Shown: piece by piece, positions 37,200-46,803 of the stretch
Layout: the number at the start of each line of letters is the position of its first letter
How positions within the stretch are numbered: position 1 is the stretch's first letter
Assembly: GCA_945861245.1 (NCBI GenBank)
Contig: CAMAUE010000004.1
Coordinates: forward strand, 1-64,000
DNA length: 64,000 nucleotides
Direction: 5' to 3'
Source: Singulisphaera sp. GP187
Lineage (GTDB): Bacteria > Planctomycetota > Planctomycetia > Gemmatales > Gemmataceae
The notes under the pieces: generated by a model
What the model saw: only the letters and a program-made list of their open reading frames with translations
Databases searched by the model: none
What the model was told of the DNA's origin: nothing
Translations under genes and position numbers: made by a program

Positions 37200-37865
37200 T
37201 CACACGCACAGCGGGCGACGGATGTTCAGCGAGCGCATTGCGTGCATTTTCTTCTCGTGGGTTTTCTGCATCCAATTCGCTTGCTGCTCCGGCGATTCGG
37301 GCAGTGCGGACAACTCGTCGTCGTACATCTCCTCGCCGAAGGGCGGCCAAAACCGCTGCTCGAATTCGTGCGGGCTGTGATTCGCGAGGAATTCGTCCTC
37401 CTGCGGCGCGAGAAAAAACGCCTGGAAGACGCGAGCGCCGGCTTCGTCGCCTTCGACTTTATCAAATTGCGAATCGAGCTTGAGCGTGCGCGTCACGAAC
37501 AGTGCCGTGCGATTGTGCCGACGTGCGAAGGCGGGACTCATGCCGGCGAAGCCGATCGCGAAACGGGAATCGAGCAGAACATTGTGTTGCAGAATCGTGA
37601 ACAACGCATGCACAAAAATCCGCTGAACTTCGGCATCGGCCAGGTCCACGCAGAGGATGATTTCGCCGATCACGTCGCTGTCATGACGCGCCAACAAATC
37701 CGCAAGCCCGAGTGACGCATAGACCCGAAAGCCAGGCAGGCCCCAGTCGTACGTCGCAACCTTCAACGCATAATTGTCCGTCGAGTGGAAGGTCTGTACG
37801 TCGAATGGCTTCTGAAAAAAGCGTTGGAAATGGTTCTGAAAGGTCGGCGTCCAATAAGCAGACAT
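37200..37865 (-). CDS. Hypothetical protein, possibly suppressor-of-fused-like domain
   Basis: MSAYWTPTFQNHFQRFFQKPFDVQTF...VYASLGLADLLARHDSDVIGEIILCVDLADAEVQRIF; weak SUFU-like layout. Confidence 0.4.
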   Translation of the reverse strand: MSAYWTPTFQNHFQRFFQKPFDVQTFHSTDNYALKVATYDWGLPGFRVYASLGLADLLARHDSDVIGEIILCVDLADAEVQRIFVHALFTILQHNVLLDSRFAIGFAGMSPAFARRHNRTALFVTRTLKLDSQFDKVEGDEAGARVFQAFFLAPQEDEFLANHSPHEFEQRFWPPFGEEMYDDELSALPESPEQQANWMQKTHEKKMHAMRSLNIRRPLCV

Positions 37866-37984
37866 CGTTGGATTCTCCCGGCGTTCGATCCTATCGTGGA
37901 CATCACGCTCCCAGGGCGTGATGTCCACGGCAAACGCGGACTTTTGTCGGTCGCGTCATGGGTGACGCCACCGACAAAAATACA

Positions 37985-38041
37985 AGCCGGAAGCGTAAGC
38001 GACGGATTTCTCCAGTCCGTCGCTTACGCTTCCGGCTCGTA
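37985..38041. repeat. Palindrome family A copy
   Basis: AGCCGGAAGCGTAAGCGACGGATTT...CCGTCGCTTACGCTTCCGGCTCGT. Confidence 0.9.
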
Positions 38042-38119
38042 AAGCGACTTTTGTCGGCGGCGTCAATACTGATGCTACCGACAAGAGCACATTTCGGAAG
38101 GGGAACGGACGATTATTCG

Positions 38120-39817
38120 CTATGGGGCGTGGATGCGAATCTCTTCCTCGACGGTGATCGTGTCGCGGAATTTGGGGTCGGGGATTAGGCAGGGGTGTTT
38201 GTACTGCTCGGCGGCGCCGCCGTTTCTGGCGAGGCGCTGGCGGTCCCATTGCTGCCAGGCGTGGGTCGGGATGACGAAGAGCCGCATCGGGCCAAGGCGT
38301 TGGCTATCACGTTTGCTGGCGTACTCGATGTTGACACGCGCGAGGGCATGCTCGAGAGCTTGCGTGAGCTTGGCGCCGTCGTCGCGCGAGGCGATGTCGC
38401 CGCGTTCGACGAATAGGCCGTAGTAGGGCATCTCATCGTCCCAGCACGGGGCGACGCTGTAGGAGGTGAGGTTCAAGTTGAGGTTGCGCAGCACTTCGGT
38501 CATCGCGCCGGTGATCTGGTATTCCGAAACCTTCTCGCCGGTGATGTTCGCGAAATGGGCGCCTTTGCTCAGAAACTCAAGAAGCGGCGTCTTGTTGAAG
38601 AAGCCGGTGCAGCGGACGACGTCGAAAATGTTGTAACGGTAGAGGCCGTAGTCGGTCGTGAGCAGGATGTAATAGGTTCGGCCTTCTTGCAGTTCGTGGG
38701 CGGCGAGGACGGTCGGGTTGGGGCTTGAGCCTTCTTCTTCGGGGATGAACTCGAAGACGTGCGAAGTGATGTCGAGAACGCCGCTGGGCGTGCCATCGCC
38801 GACGGGGATGGTCATGCGACCTTCGCTGGCGATGAGGCCGACGTCGCGGACGGGCGTGGAGCCGTAGTATTTGGGATAATGGCGGAGGTAAGCGCCGACG
38901 CTGCCGCCCATCCAGTTGCCGATCAAACAGTCCGTCGGCCAATAGTCTTTTGGATAAAGCGTGCCGGTTTGGCGCACGATCTCTTCGAGTTGGCGGGCGC
39001 GGTCAGGGTTGGCCTTGGCGATCCGACTCTGGACGGCGGCGCGGATTTCGGGTGCGATGTCGAACTTTGTCGAGAGCGTACCGTCGTGGATGTCGCGGAT
39101 CAGCGTTTCCTTTTCCTGATCGCCGCCGCGGGCCATGTTGACGAGTGTGCTCGGGTTGGCGGCGATAATCATGCCGACTTTTCGTGGCACGCTCAGGCGC
39201 AGTGCGAGGTAGTTCTTCGCCGCTGCGTCTTTGATCGTGCCGACGATCGCGGGAACGCAATAGATTCGGCGGATGATCCACATTTGCATCTGGGCAGTGA
39301 GCCCAGTGACGGCGCCGCACGGGACGCCGGCATCGGTGTGAAATTCCTGCCAATCGCCGGAGAGTTGCACGATCGGCCTCAGGCGGACTTCGGGGTGATC
39401 GCGATAGACCTTGAGGCCCCAGATGTTCCAACCACGCTTGTAGTCGGCGAGGTACTGGTCGGTGACGGGGATGAACTTGCGTGTCGCCGTCGTGCCGCTG
39501 GTCATGGCGAACATGTGGATTTTCGCGTCGGCGAGGAGGGCGTTGGTCTCGCCCTGGATGACGCGTTTCATGTACGGTTCGACATAGTCATACCCGCGCA
39601 CGGGGATGGTATTGCGAAAATCGTCGAGAGTGAGCATCGAGGAGAAGCGATGGTCCTTGCCGAAGGCTGTACCAGCGTGATGGCGAAGGATGCGTTGGAG
39701 CAGGGCTGCCTGCGTAGCGACGGGATCATGCGTGGCGGCCTCGAAGGCGGCGAGGCGGCGGCGGATGGGTATCGCAGCGATTTTGACAATCAGATTTCGA
39801 AGGAGCCAATTGAGCAT
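38120..39817 (-). CDS. GH3 auxin-responsive promoter family-like protein (acyl-acid-amido synthetase fold)
   Basis: FGKDHRFSSMLTLDDFRNTIPVRGYDYVEPYMKRVIQGETNAL...MFAMTSGTTATRKFIPVTDQYL...YYILLTTDYGLYRYNIFDVVRCTGF. Confidence 0.88.
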   Translation of the reverse strand: MLNWLLRNLIVKIAAIPIRRRLAAFEAATHDPVATQAALLQRILRHHAGTAFGKDHRFSSMLTLDDFRNTIPVRGYDYVEPYMKRVIQGETNALLADAKIHMFAMTSGTTATRKFIPVTDQYLADYKRGWNIWGLKVYRDHPEVRLRPIVQLSGDWQEFHTDAGVPCGAVTGLTAQMQMWIIRRIYCVPAIVGTIKDAAAKNYLALRLSVPRKVGMIIAANPSTLVNMARGGDQEKETLIRDIHDGTLSTKFDIAPEIRAAVQSRIAKANPDRARQLEEIVRQTGTLYPKDYWPTDCLIGNWMGGSVGAYLRHYPKYYGSTPVRDVGLIASEGRMTIPVGDGTPSGVLDITSHVFEFIPEEEGSSPNPTVLAAHELQEGRTYYILLTTDYGLYRYNIFDVVRCTGFFNKTPLLEFLSKGAHFANITGEKVSEYQITGAMTEVLRNLNLNLTSYSVAPCWDDEMPYYGLFVERGDIASRDDGAKLTQALEHALARVNIEYASKRDSQRLGPMRLFVIPTHAWQQWDRQRLARNGGAAEQYKHPCLIPDPKFRDTITVEEEIRIHAP

Positions 39818-39835
39818 GAATGGTGATCCTGCAAC

Positions 39836-40108
39836 CAAGCCCAGGGGTGAGGTACTCCAAACCCCATAGGCACCAACTTAAGGAATCAGTGTCAGAAAAA
39901 CGCAGACTAACCACAGAGGCACAGAGGACACAGAGAAAATGCGCGGAATAATGACTTGGAATTCTTACGATTCTGCGTGCCTTCTTCTTCTCCCATTCTT
40001 CGTATTTTCTAAGTGTCCTCTGTGCCTCTGTGGTTCAAATTTGATTGCCTGGCCTGAGTTCCCTAAGTTGATGCCTATGGGGTTTGGAGTACCTCATCCC
40101 TGGGCTTG
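39836..40108. repeat. Large nested palindrome: family E outer arms enclosing an ACCACAGAGGCACAGAGGACACAGAG inner palindrome
   Basis: Outer CAAGCCCAGGGGTGAGGTACTCCAAACCCCATAGGCACCAACTTAAGGAATCAG pairs with the right arm ending at 40108; inner CTAACCACAGAGGCACAGAGGACACAGAG pairs with TAAGTGTCCTCTGTGCCTCTGTGGTT. Confidence 0.85.
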
Positions 40109-40144
40109 CCGAACCCATTCCACAATAGTACGGAGCCGGTGATC

Positions 40145-41107
40145 CTAAACGGCGCCTGTCAGATGTTTATCAAAAAACTCAAGCACCCGGCGTTTGTATT
40201 CATCGGCGGCGAGATGAATCGCCTGGTTGTGTTTGGCCTTTTCGACGAGCCAAAATTCCTTTGGGTCTTTCGCCAAGGCAAAGAGCTTTTTGGCCATATC
40301 GGGTTTGATATAGTTGTCGCCGCCGCCGTGAATCATTAACAGCGGCCTTGGGCAAAGCTTCCGCATAAACGGTTCCAGGTTTACGTACTTACACCCGCGT
40401 TCGCGTTCGACTCGCCGAATTACCAGCCGCAGCACGTGTCGAAGGTACCAGGTTGGAATATATCGGATGGCAAACGGAATCTTGGTGTAGATCATCACGA
40501 ACTGATACATGTAGGGCACGACGGTAGTGTCGACAGCGAAGACGCCATCGACGACACAGCAGCGAATGAACTCATCGCCCGCCGCAGCTATGAGTCCGGC
40601 GCTGCCGCCTTTGCTCAGGCCGAACAGCCCTACACCAGGCTCGCCTTTATCCGGCCTCGTTTTTAGATACGCCAAAGCGGTCTGATAGTCGGTGATTTCA
40701 AACTCAGTGACCCATTGCAACGGTTGGTAGCCGTCCTTGGCGACACTTGAACCTTGGCCACGCGGCTCGAAGGTGAAGATGTCATAGCCCGCCTCGAGCA
40801 GAAACTCCGTGTACGGCCCACACGACCATTTCGTTGAGCCGAACTCTAGCCCGAACATTATCACACCCTTGCGTGGTTGCTTGGTGTGCAGGTAACAGGC
40901 GTTGAGTTTCAAACCATCTGGCGTGGTCAGCGTGATCTCCTCGGCGTCCGGAATCGGCTTGCCGAATGGGACCATGAAGAGAGGCTTCTCCTGAAAGATA
41001 CGCATCACGACGCTGAGGTAATTTCGCCGCACGTGCATGTGGAAAGTTAGCAGCGCAATTACAGGAATCGCTGATAGGACGGCCAAACTGATCCAAAGCC
41101 ATTCCAC
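40145..41107 (-). CDS. Alpha/beta hydrolase
   Basis: YDIFTFEPRGQGSS...VGLFGLSKGGSAGLIAA...PLLMIHGGGDNYIKPDMAKKLF...KHNQAIHLA. Confidence 0.8.
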   Translation of the reverse strand: MEWLWISLAVLSAIPVIALLTFHMHVRRNYLSVVMRIFQEKPLFMVPFGKPIPDAEEITLTTPDGLKLNACYLHTKQPRKGVIMFGLEFGSTKWSCGPYTEFLLEAGYDIFTFEPRGQGSSVAKDGYQPLQWVTEFEITDYQTALAYLKTRPDKGEPGVGLFGLSKGGSAGLIAAAGDEFIRCCVVDGVFAVDTTVVPYMYQFVMIYTKIPFAIRYIPTWYLRHVLRLVIRRVERERGCKYVNLEPFMRKLCPRPLLMIHGGGDNYIKPDMAKKLFALAKDPKEFWLVEKAKHNQAIHLAADEYKRRVLEFFDKHLTGAV

Positions 41108-41200
41108 GCGTTATTCCCTGGACTTCGCCGTCCGTATCGATATCTCACGGCGTAAGATTTCAATCTTGATGCCTTCGATAATGACCGTTTGTAGTGATGT

Positions 41201-42493
41201 CTATTCGATGAATCGACTGACCACGAGCGAAACGTTCTGGCCACCGAACCCGAAGCTATTGCTGAGCACGTGATCGACTTTTTTCTCGCGGGCCACGTTG
41301 GGCACATAATCGAGATCGCATTCGGGATCGGGCGTTTCGTAGTTGATCGTCGGCACTAACACGCCGCGCAATATCGTCATTACCGACGTAATTAACTCGA
41401 CCGCGCCAGCCGCGGCGATCAGGTGGCCAAGCATGCTCTTGCTGCTGCTTACGGGAACCTTGTACGCCTGTGGTCCGAATACCGTCTTGATGCCGAGAGT
41501 TTCGACGCGATCATTGACCTGCGTACTCGTGCCATGCGCGTTGATGTAGCCGATGGCTTCCGGCGTCAGTCGCGCGTCATCCAGCGATCCTTGAATGCAG
41601 GCGATGGCGCCGCGTCCGTTGGGATGGCTGTCAGTCAAACGGAAGGCGTCGCAGGTTGAACCGTAACCCGACATCTCGGCGTAGATACGCGCACCGCGTT
41701 TTTTGGCGTGTTCGAGTTCTTCGAGGATAACTATGCCGGCGCCTTCGCCGATGACGAAACCGGATCGATTCAAATCGAACGGTTTCGACGCTTTCCGCGG
41801 ATGTCGGTTTTCCGTGCAAAGCGCAGTAAGCAGGTTGAATCCGGTGATACCGAAAGGATGGATCATGCTATGCGATCCGCCCGAAACCATGATGTCGGCC
41901 TCGCCGTGACGGATCATCTCGGTCGCTTCGCCGATCGCCTGACTGCTGGCGGCGCAGGCGGTGAGGCAGTTGTAGTTCGGCCCTTCGAGATCGAAATAAT
42001 CGGCCAAATGGCCGGGCGTCGTGTGCATCTCTTGTTCGTATTCGTGGGCGGCGGTGAAACGGTTGATGCCGCGGCGGATGAACTCGCTCGGATCGACCGT
42101 CATCGTTTCAGGGACATAGGCAGCGGACATCAACTCGGTCATGATCGACCAATCCTGGATGCCTTCGCCGGAACCGAGATATACGCCGAAACGCGTGCGA
42201 TCGACTTTCATGTTGTCGAGTAAGCCAGCGTCCGAAATCGCTTGTTGAGTGGCCGCAGCTGCGAAGCGTGCATTTGGTCCAGCGTTCTGCCAGCGACTGG
42301 GATCCTTCACAAACGCTCCCAGGTCGAATCCTTTCAACTCCGAGGCAAACTTCGTCGGAAACGTGCCGGCGTCGAAGTGTTTGATGAAATCCACTCCGCT
42401 CTGGCCCGCGACCTGGTTCTCGTAGAGTTCCTTGACGCTATAGCCCAACGGCGTCACAGCACCCATTCCAGTTATCACGACGCGTTTTCTCAT
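41201..42493 (-). CDS. fabF: Beta-ketoacyl-ACP synthase II-like (catalytically intact)
   Basis: MRKRVVITGMGAVTPLG; GPNYNCLTACAASSQAIG (Cys), NAHGTSTQVND (His), SKSMLGHLIAAAG (His). Confidence 0.9.
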   Translation of the reverse strand: MRKRVVITGMGAVTPLGYSVKELYENQVAGQSGVDFIKHFDAGTFPTKFASELKGFDLGAFVKDPSRWQNAGPNARFAAAATQQAISDAGLLDNMKVDRTRFGVYLGSGEGIQDWSIMTELMSAAYVPETMTVDPSEFIRRGINRFTAAHEYEQEMHTTPGHLADYFDLEGPNYNCLTACAASSQAIGEATEMIRHGEADIMVSGGSHSMIHPFGITGFNLLTALCTENRHPRKASKPFDLNRSGFVIGEGAGIVILEELEHAKKRGARIYAEMSGYGSTCDAFRLTDSHPNGRGAIACIQGSLDDARLTPEAIGYINAHGTSTQVNDRVETLGIKTVFGPQAYKVPVSSSKSMLGHLIAAAGAVELITSVMTILRGVLVPTINYETPDPECDLDYVPNVAREKKVDHVLSNSFGFGGQNVSLVVSRFIE

Positions 42494-42512
42494 GATCTCA
42501 TGCACCTCGACC

Positions 42513-42548
42513 GTTTAGATCGCGCTCGCCAAAGGCGATCGGCTAAAC
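42513..42548. repeat. Palindrome family D copy
   Basis: GTTTAGATCGCGCTCGCCAAAGGCGATCGGCTAAAC. Confidence 0.75.
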
Positions 42549-42557
42549 AAATTAGGA

Positions 42558-43829
42558 TCACCACTTTCGGCAAACGACGGCGGCGCATTGGCCCATGTCG
42601 GTGAAGCCGATCTTGATGAAATACGGTTTCGCAATTGGCCTCGCCTCGGACGTAACATTCACCGGGCAGGCGGGGTCGGGCTCAGCGAAGTTGAGCGTGC
42701 CGGGCAGCACCCCATGTTTCATCGCGAGCAGGCTGCCTGCCAACTCGGCGACGCCGGAACCGGCGCTGAGATGACCGAAGTTCGGTTTGATCGACCAGAC
42801 GGTCGTGCCCATGCCGAAGATTTCGTTGATGGCGAGGGCCTCGAAAGCGTCAAGTTTGATCGAGCCAAGGCCATGGGCATTGACATGATCGATGTCCGCC
42901 GGCGAGACCTTCGCCTGGGCCAGGGCGATGCGCATTGCGCGAGCCAGTCCCTTGCCGGTCAGCCCGCGATCGAATGCCGAGCCAAACCCCATGACTTCGG
43001 CGTAAATATGGGCGCCGCGGCGTTGGGCGTGTTCGAGTTCCTCGACGACGACGACACCGCTGCCTTCGGCGAGGGCCAGACCATTGCGTCGGCGATCAAA
43101 CGGTTTCACTGCCGTGCCGGGAGAGTCATTGTCGCGTGACAGCTGTCCGAACAGGGTCTGACGAACCATGCTCATAGGCGTGATCTTGCTATCGGCGCCG
43201 CCGGCGAGCATGAAGTCGGCCTGGTTGCGTTCGATAATGCGCACCGATTCGCCCAGCGCGAGCAGACTGGCGACTTCGCTTTCGGTGATTGAATTGTTCG
43301 GGCCTTGCGCGTTGTGCAGAATCGCGACATGGCACGCCAACATGTTCGGCAAATACTTGAGCATCCAGAGCGGGGGAATGCTGCCGATGCCTTTTTCGCC
43401 CCAGACGCGCGGGTCGGTCGGGTGGGCGTTCGCCTCGGTGCTGATGTGCGACGCCGGGCCGAGTTCGTCGAGTTCCGACGGGATAAGCCCAGCGCCATAC
43501 TCGACGCCGAACCGCGTGGGATCCAGTTTTTGCTTGTCGACTTTAGATTCGGCGATTGCGATATTAGCTGCGGCGACAGCGAACTGAATCGTGCGTGACA
43601 TGACACGAATCTGTTTGCGCTCTTCCTTACCGACGAGGTATTTTTTGACGTCGAAATTGAGAACTTCGCCGGCAAAATGCGTAGACAGGGGTGATGGGTC
43701 AAATGCCTGAATTCGTCGGATCCCGGTCTGCCCTTCGGACAAGGCGGTCCAGAACGAAGCGGCGTCGAGTCCAATTGGAGACACGACGCCAATACCGGTC
43801 AGCACAACGCGACGGTTCGCAACAGACAT
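42558..43829 (-). CDS. Beta-ketoacyl synthase homologue lacking the active-site Cys (chain-length-factor-like)
   Basis: RRVVLTGIGVVSPIG; AQGPNNSITESEVASLLALGESVRII where Cys is expected; NAHGLGSIKLD and KPNFGHLSAGSG retained. Confidence 0.8.
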   Translation of the reverse strand: MSVANRRVVLTGIGVVSPIGLDAASFWTALSEGQTGIRRIQAFDPSPLSTHFAGEVLNFDVKKYLVGKEERKQIRVMSRTIQFAVAAANIAIAESKVDKQKLDPTRFGVEYGAGLIPSELDELGPASHISTEANAHPTDPRVWGEKGIGSIPPLWMLKYLPNMLACHVAILHNAQGPNNSITESEVASLLALGESVRIIERNQADFMLAGGADSKITPMSMVRQTLFGQLSRDNDSPGTAVKPFDRRRNGLALAEGSGVVVVEELEHAQRRGAHIYAEVMGFGSAFDRGLTGKGLARAMRIALAQAKVSPADIDHVNAHGLGSIKLDAFEALAINEIFGMGTTVWSIKPNFGHLSAGSGVAELAGSLLAMKHGVLPGTLNFAEPDPACPVNVTSEARPIAKPYFIKIGFTDMGQCAAVVCRKW

Positions 43830-43893
43830 GGCACACCCAAACAACAGATTCCGAGCCGTCGGCTCTTCGGTGAGGATCGATCGCTCGATCCAT

Positions 43894-44415
43894 TTAGGTT
43901 GCGCTGTCCGTGCGCTGGGCCGCTACCTTGGCCAGGCCCAACAGATGTTTCAGTTCGCCACTGAACACGAAGTTGAGGTCGCCGAACAACTGCTGGGATC
44001 GCGACTTATCCAGATGAGCGAAAAATATCTCTGCTTCCGCCATTGGCGGATTCGCCGGCTCGCCGATACTTTGGCCCGGCGCCAGCGTGTACACTTTACC
44101 GACGATCGATGCGCCTTCAGGCCGAAGCGTCACGATCTCGGTGTCGTAGAGCAGCGTCTCGCCGGCCAACGCCTCGCGATGAAACTTCGCGGAGGTGATC
44201 TTGGCGAGGACGACTTTTTCCTTGAAGTCGTTAGCCTCACCGACGAGAATTCCGCCGGTTTGGGCGAGCCCTTCAAGGATAAAGCAGGCCGGCATGATCG
44301 GATAGCCGGGCAGGTGCTGCTGAAAGTAATCCTCAGCCAGGCTTAGTTTCTTGACTGCGCGTGCCGATTTGCCTCGCTCGAACTTGACAAATCGGTCGAT
44401 CCAAATCCAACGCAT
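43894..44415 (-). CDS. 3-hydroxyacyl-ACP dehydratase (FabZ/FabA-like hotdog)
   Basis: QQHLPGYPIMPACFILEGLAQTGGILV. Confidence 0.85.
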   Translation of the reverse strand: MRWIWIDRFVKFERGKSARAVKKLSLAEDYFQQHLPGYPIMPACFILEGLAQTGGILVGEANDFKEKVVLAKITSAKFHREALAGETLLYDTEIVTLRPEGASIVGKVYTLAPGQSIGEPANPPMAEAEIFFAHLDKSRSQQLFGDLNFVFSGELKHLLGLAKVAAQRTDSAT

Positions 44416-44430
44416 GACAGCCTCTTCCCG

Positions 44431-44511
44431 GTTTAGCCGCTCGCCTTTGGCGAGCGCGGGCAGGTCGTGAATGACACCCAGATCGCGCTCGCCAAAGGCG
44501 AGCGGCTAAAC
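44431..44511. repeat. Palindrome family D copy
   Basis: GTTTAGCCGCTCGCCTTTGGCGAGCGC...GCGCTCGCCAAAGGCGAGCGGCTAAAC. Confidence 0.88.
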
Positions 44512-44518
44512 AGGACGA

Positions 44519-44914
44519 TTACGCCTTCGAGCCAAGTTTGCCTTCGATGTACTTCGCAATCATATCGACCGTGAAGAGGTCGCTAATCGCCGTCATATCG
44601 GGGTTCCGCTCGAACTTGCCGATGTCGGCGAACGGCATTTTTTCACGCAGCTCTTTCAAGCCCTTCTCCGTCACTTTGCCATTCAGGACGAACTCCGGGT
44701 CGCCCTGGAAGATCGATTCGGGGAACAGCTCGTTGCGGGGAATCTTGATGCCGAATTCGCGCTCGAGGCGGAAGACGATGTCGAGGAAATCGATCGATTC
44801 CGCGCCGAGGTCGCCCTGCAACGTCGAGGTGGGTTGAATTTCATCATGATCCACGTTCAATGCTTCAACGAGCGTGGCAGATACTTTCTTGAAAATCTCG
44901 GCTTGAGTCGGCAT
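44519..44914 (-). CDS. Acyl carrier protein
   Basis: GDLGAESIDFLDIVFRLEREFGIKI with phosphopantetheine Ser. Confidence 0.88.
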   Translation of the reverse strand: MPTQAEIFKKVSATLVEALNVDHDEIQPTSTLQGDLGAESIDFLDIVFRLEREFGIKIPRNELFPESIFQGDPEFVLNGKVTEKGLKELREKMPFADIGKFERNPDMTAISDLFTVDMIAKYIEGKLGSKA

Positions 44915-44996
44915 GATTAAAACCTCCTAAAATAGAAAGACAGCACCTACGTTATTGTTTCGCACCCGCCTACCAAGACGAGCGCGTTTCTTACCT

Positions 44997-45755
44997 TTAC
45001 ATCGCCACGGCACCGAGGCTCAGCCCGCCATCGACTTTGATGATCTGGCCGGTAATATATCCCGAATCCGCGCTGGCGAGAAAGACGGCGACTTTTGCAA
45101 TGTCCTCGGCCTGACCGAGCCGTTTCATCGGGATCATTTTCTTGATCAGGTCGCCCGCTTTATTGCGAATATTTTCCGTCATGTCGGTTTCAATGAATCC
45201 CGGCGCAATTGCGTTGACGGTCACGCCGCGACCAGCCAACTCAACCGCCAAGGCACGCGTGAACGAATTCACGGCTCCCTTGCTGGCTGCGTAGTTCGTT
45301 TGACCCGGATTCGAGTTATCGGCGGCGACGCTCGAAATATTGATGATCCGGCCCTTGCGTTGCCTGGCCAACTTCATCGCCACGGCGTGACAGAAGTTGA
45401 ACACGCCGCCCAAATTCGTTTGGATGACGGTGTTCCATTCTTCCAGCTTCATGCCAACGAACAGCCCGTCGCGGATCACGCCGGCATTATTCAGCAGGAT
45501 GTTGACCAGCCCGAGATCCTTTTCAATCGCTTCGACGACTTTTTCCGCATCGTCGAAATTCGTGACATCACACTGAAACGCTTTGGCGATTCCGCCCGCC
45601 TGCGCAACCTCCGCAACCAGGCTGTCCGCAGCGGCCTGATTGCCTTTGTAAATGAACGCAACTTTAGCGCCCTCAGCTGCGAAGGCTTTGACGATGCCCC
45701 GCCCGATGCCTCGGCTCCCGCCGGTCACGATTGCAACTTGATCCTTCAATCGCAT
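44997..45755 (-). CDS. fabG: 3-oxoacyl-ACP reductase FabG-like
   Basis: MRLKDQVAIVTGGSRGIGRGIVKAFA...INISSVAADNSNPGQTNYAASKGAVNSFTRALAVELAGRGVTVNAIAPGFIETDMT. Confidence 0.92.
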   Translation of the reverse strand: MRLKDQVAIVTGGSRGIGRGIVKAFAAEGAKVAFIYKGNQAAADSLVAEVAQAGGIAKAFQCDVTNFDDAEKVVEAIEKDLGLVNILLNNAGVIRDGLFVGMKLEEWNTVIQTNLGGVFNFCHAVAMKLARQRKGRIINISSVAADNSNPGQTNYAASKGAVNSFTRALAVELAGRGVTVNAIAPGFIETDMTENIRNKAGDLIKKMIPMKRLGQAEDIAKVAVFLASADSGYITGQIIKVDGGLSLGAVAM

Positions 45756-45777
45756 GTTCGTTCGTCCCTTATGAGTT

Positions 45778-46272
45778 TCACGATTGTCCGAAATCCAATT
45801 CGCCTCGCAACACACGATAGTGGCTGCGCAGATCGGCGATTATCTTGTCATCCACACTTTGCAGCGTGGGATTGCGATCTCTGAGGTTGTAGCGCCCTAC
45901 CGTGAACTTTGCCGACACGGTGGAACTCCCGTCCATCTCGGCTTTGCCTTTGAAGACGGCGAGCGGGTTTTCCGGGCTATAGTCAGCGACCTCGACAGTG
46001 ATCGTCATGCTGTTGCCCGGCTGCATGAAGTTGCCATACTTCACGTTGCGAGCGTCACGTAACACGATCACGCTGTACTTGAAGTCTTCCAACGCCCGAA
46101 GCAACCAGGCGGAACCTTCGACCAGCGTTTGCAACATCAACACGCCCGGCATCACCGGGAAAGTTGGAAAGTGGTCCGCGAGGTACTCTTCCGCCAGGGT
46201 GAGGTTCTTCACCATGCGAATCCGTTTGCCTGGCTCCAAGTCCAGGATGCGATCAATAAGATGGAAACGCAT
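45778..46272 (-). CDS. FabZ-like hotdog dehydratase
   Basis: DHFPTFPVMPGVLMLQTLVEGSAWLL. Confidence 0.82.
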   Translation of the reverse strand: MRFHLIDRILDLEPGKRIRMVKNLTLAEEYLADHFPTFPVMPGVLMLQTLVEGSAWLLRALEDFKYSVIVLRDARNVKYGNFMQPGNSMTITVEVADYSPENPLAVFKGKAEMDGSSTVSAKFTVGRYNLRDRNPTLQSVDDKIIADLRSHYRVLRGELDFGQS

Positions 46273-46746
46273 AGCACCCGAATCCGAACCCTAAAGCATG
46301 AATGTCCAACGACTTTCGCTGAAACTTCGACAGAAGGAAAAGTATAGCGGGCCGACAACCCGTCGGCAACCCCGAAACGCTCTTCACCACAGTCCCGCGT
46401 CGAAACGCACCATCGTTTATTCTTCGTTGATCGGTTGAATCGGTGCGACACATCAATATTTCCCGATTAGCTACCTTTTCGCAAATCGGAATAGGCGAAA
46501 AAACGAGAATAGCTGTCAGAATCATTACAATTTTCCACGATGTGCCAATTGTTCGGGGGATTCCCTCAAGTTCATGCGAAAGGCGTCATGGATTACCCAA
46601 TATCGCCAAGATGCTCTTGACGGATTGAACGCGACCGACAAAAGTCGCCATCAATTACCGTAGGCGCCACGCCCCCCAGGCTGTGATTTTTGACTTTCGG
46701 AAAAAGCTGGAAAGGATACTTCGGGCGATTGAGATTGTCGCATTTT

Positions 46747-46803
46747 CGGAGCCCGAGCGCCAGCGAAGGGCACGCAACGGCCATTCGCTGGCGCTCGGGC
46801 TCT
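46747..46803. repeat. Palindrome family F copy
   Basis: CGGAGCCCGAGCGCCAGCGAAGGGCACG...CCATTCGCTGGCGCTCGGGCTCTG. Confidence 0.8.
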
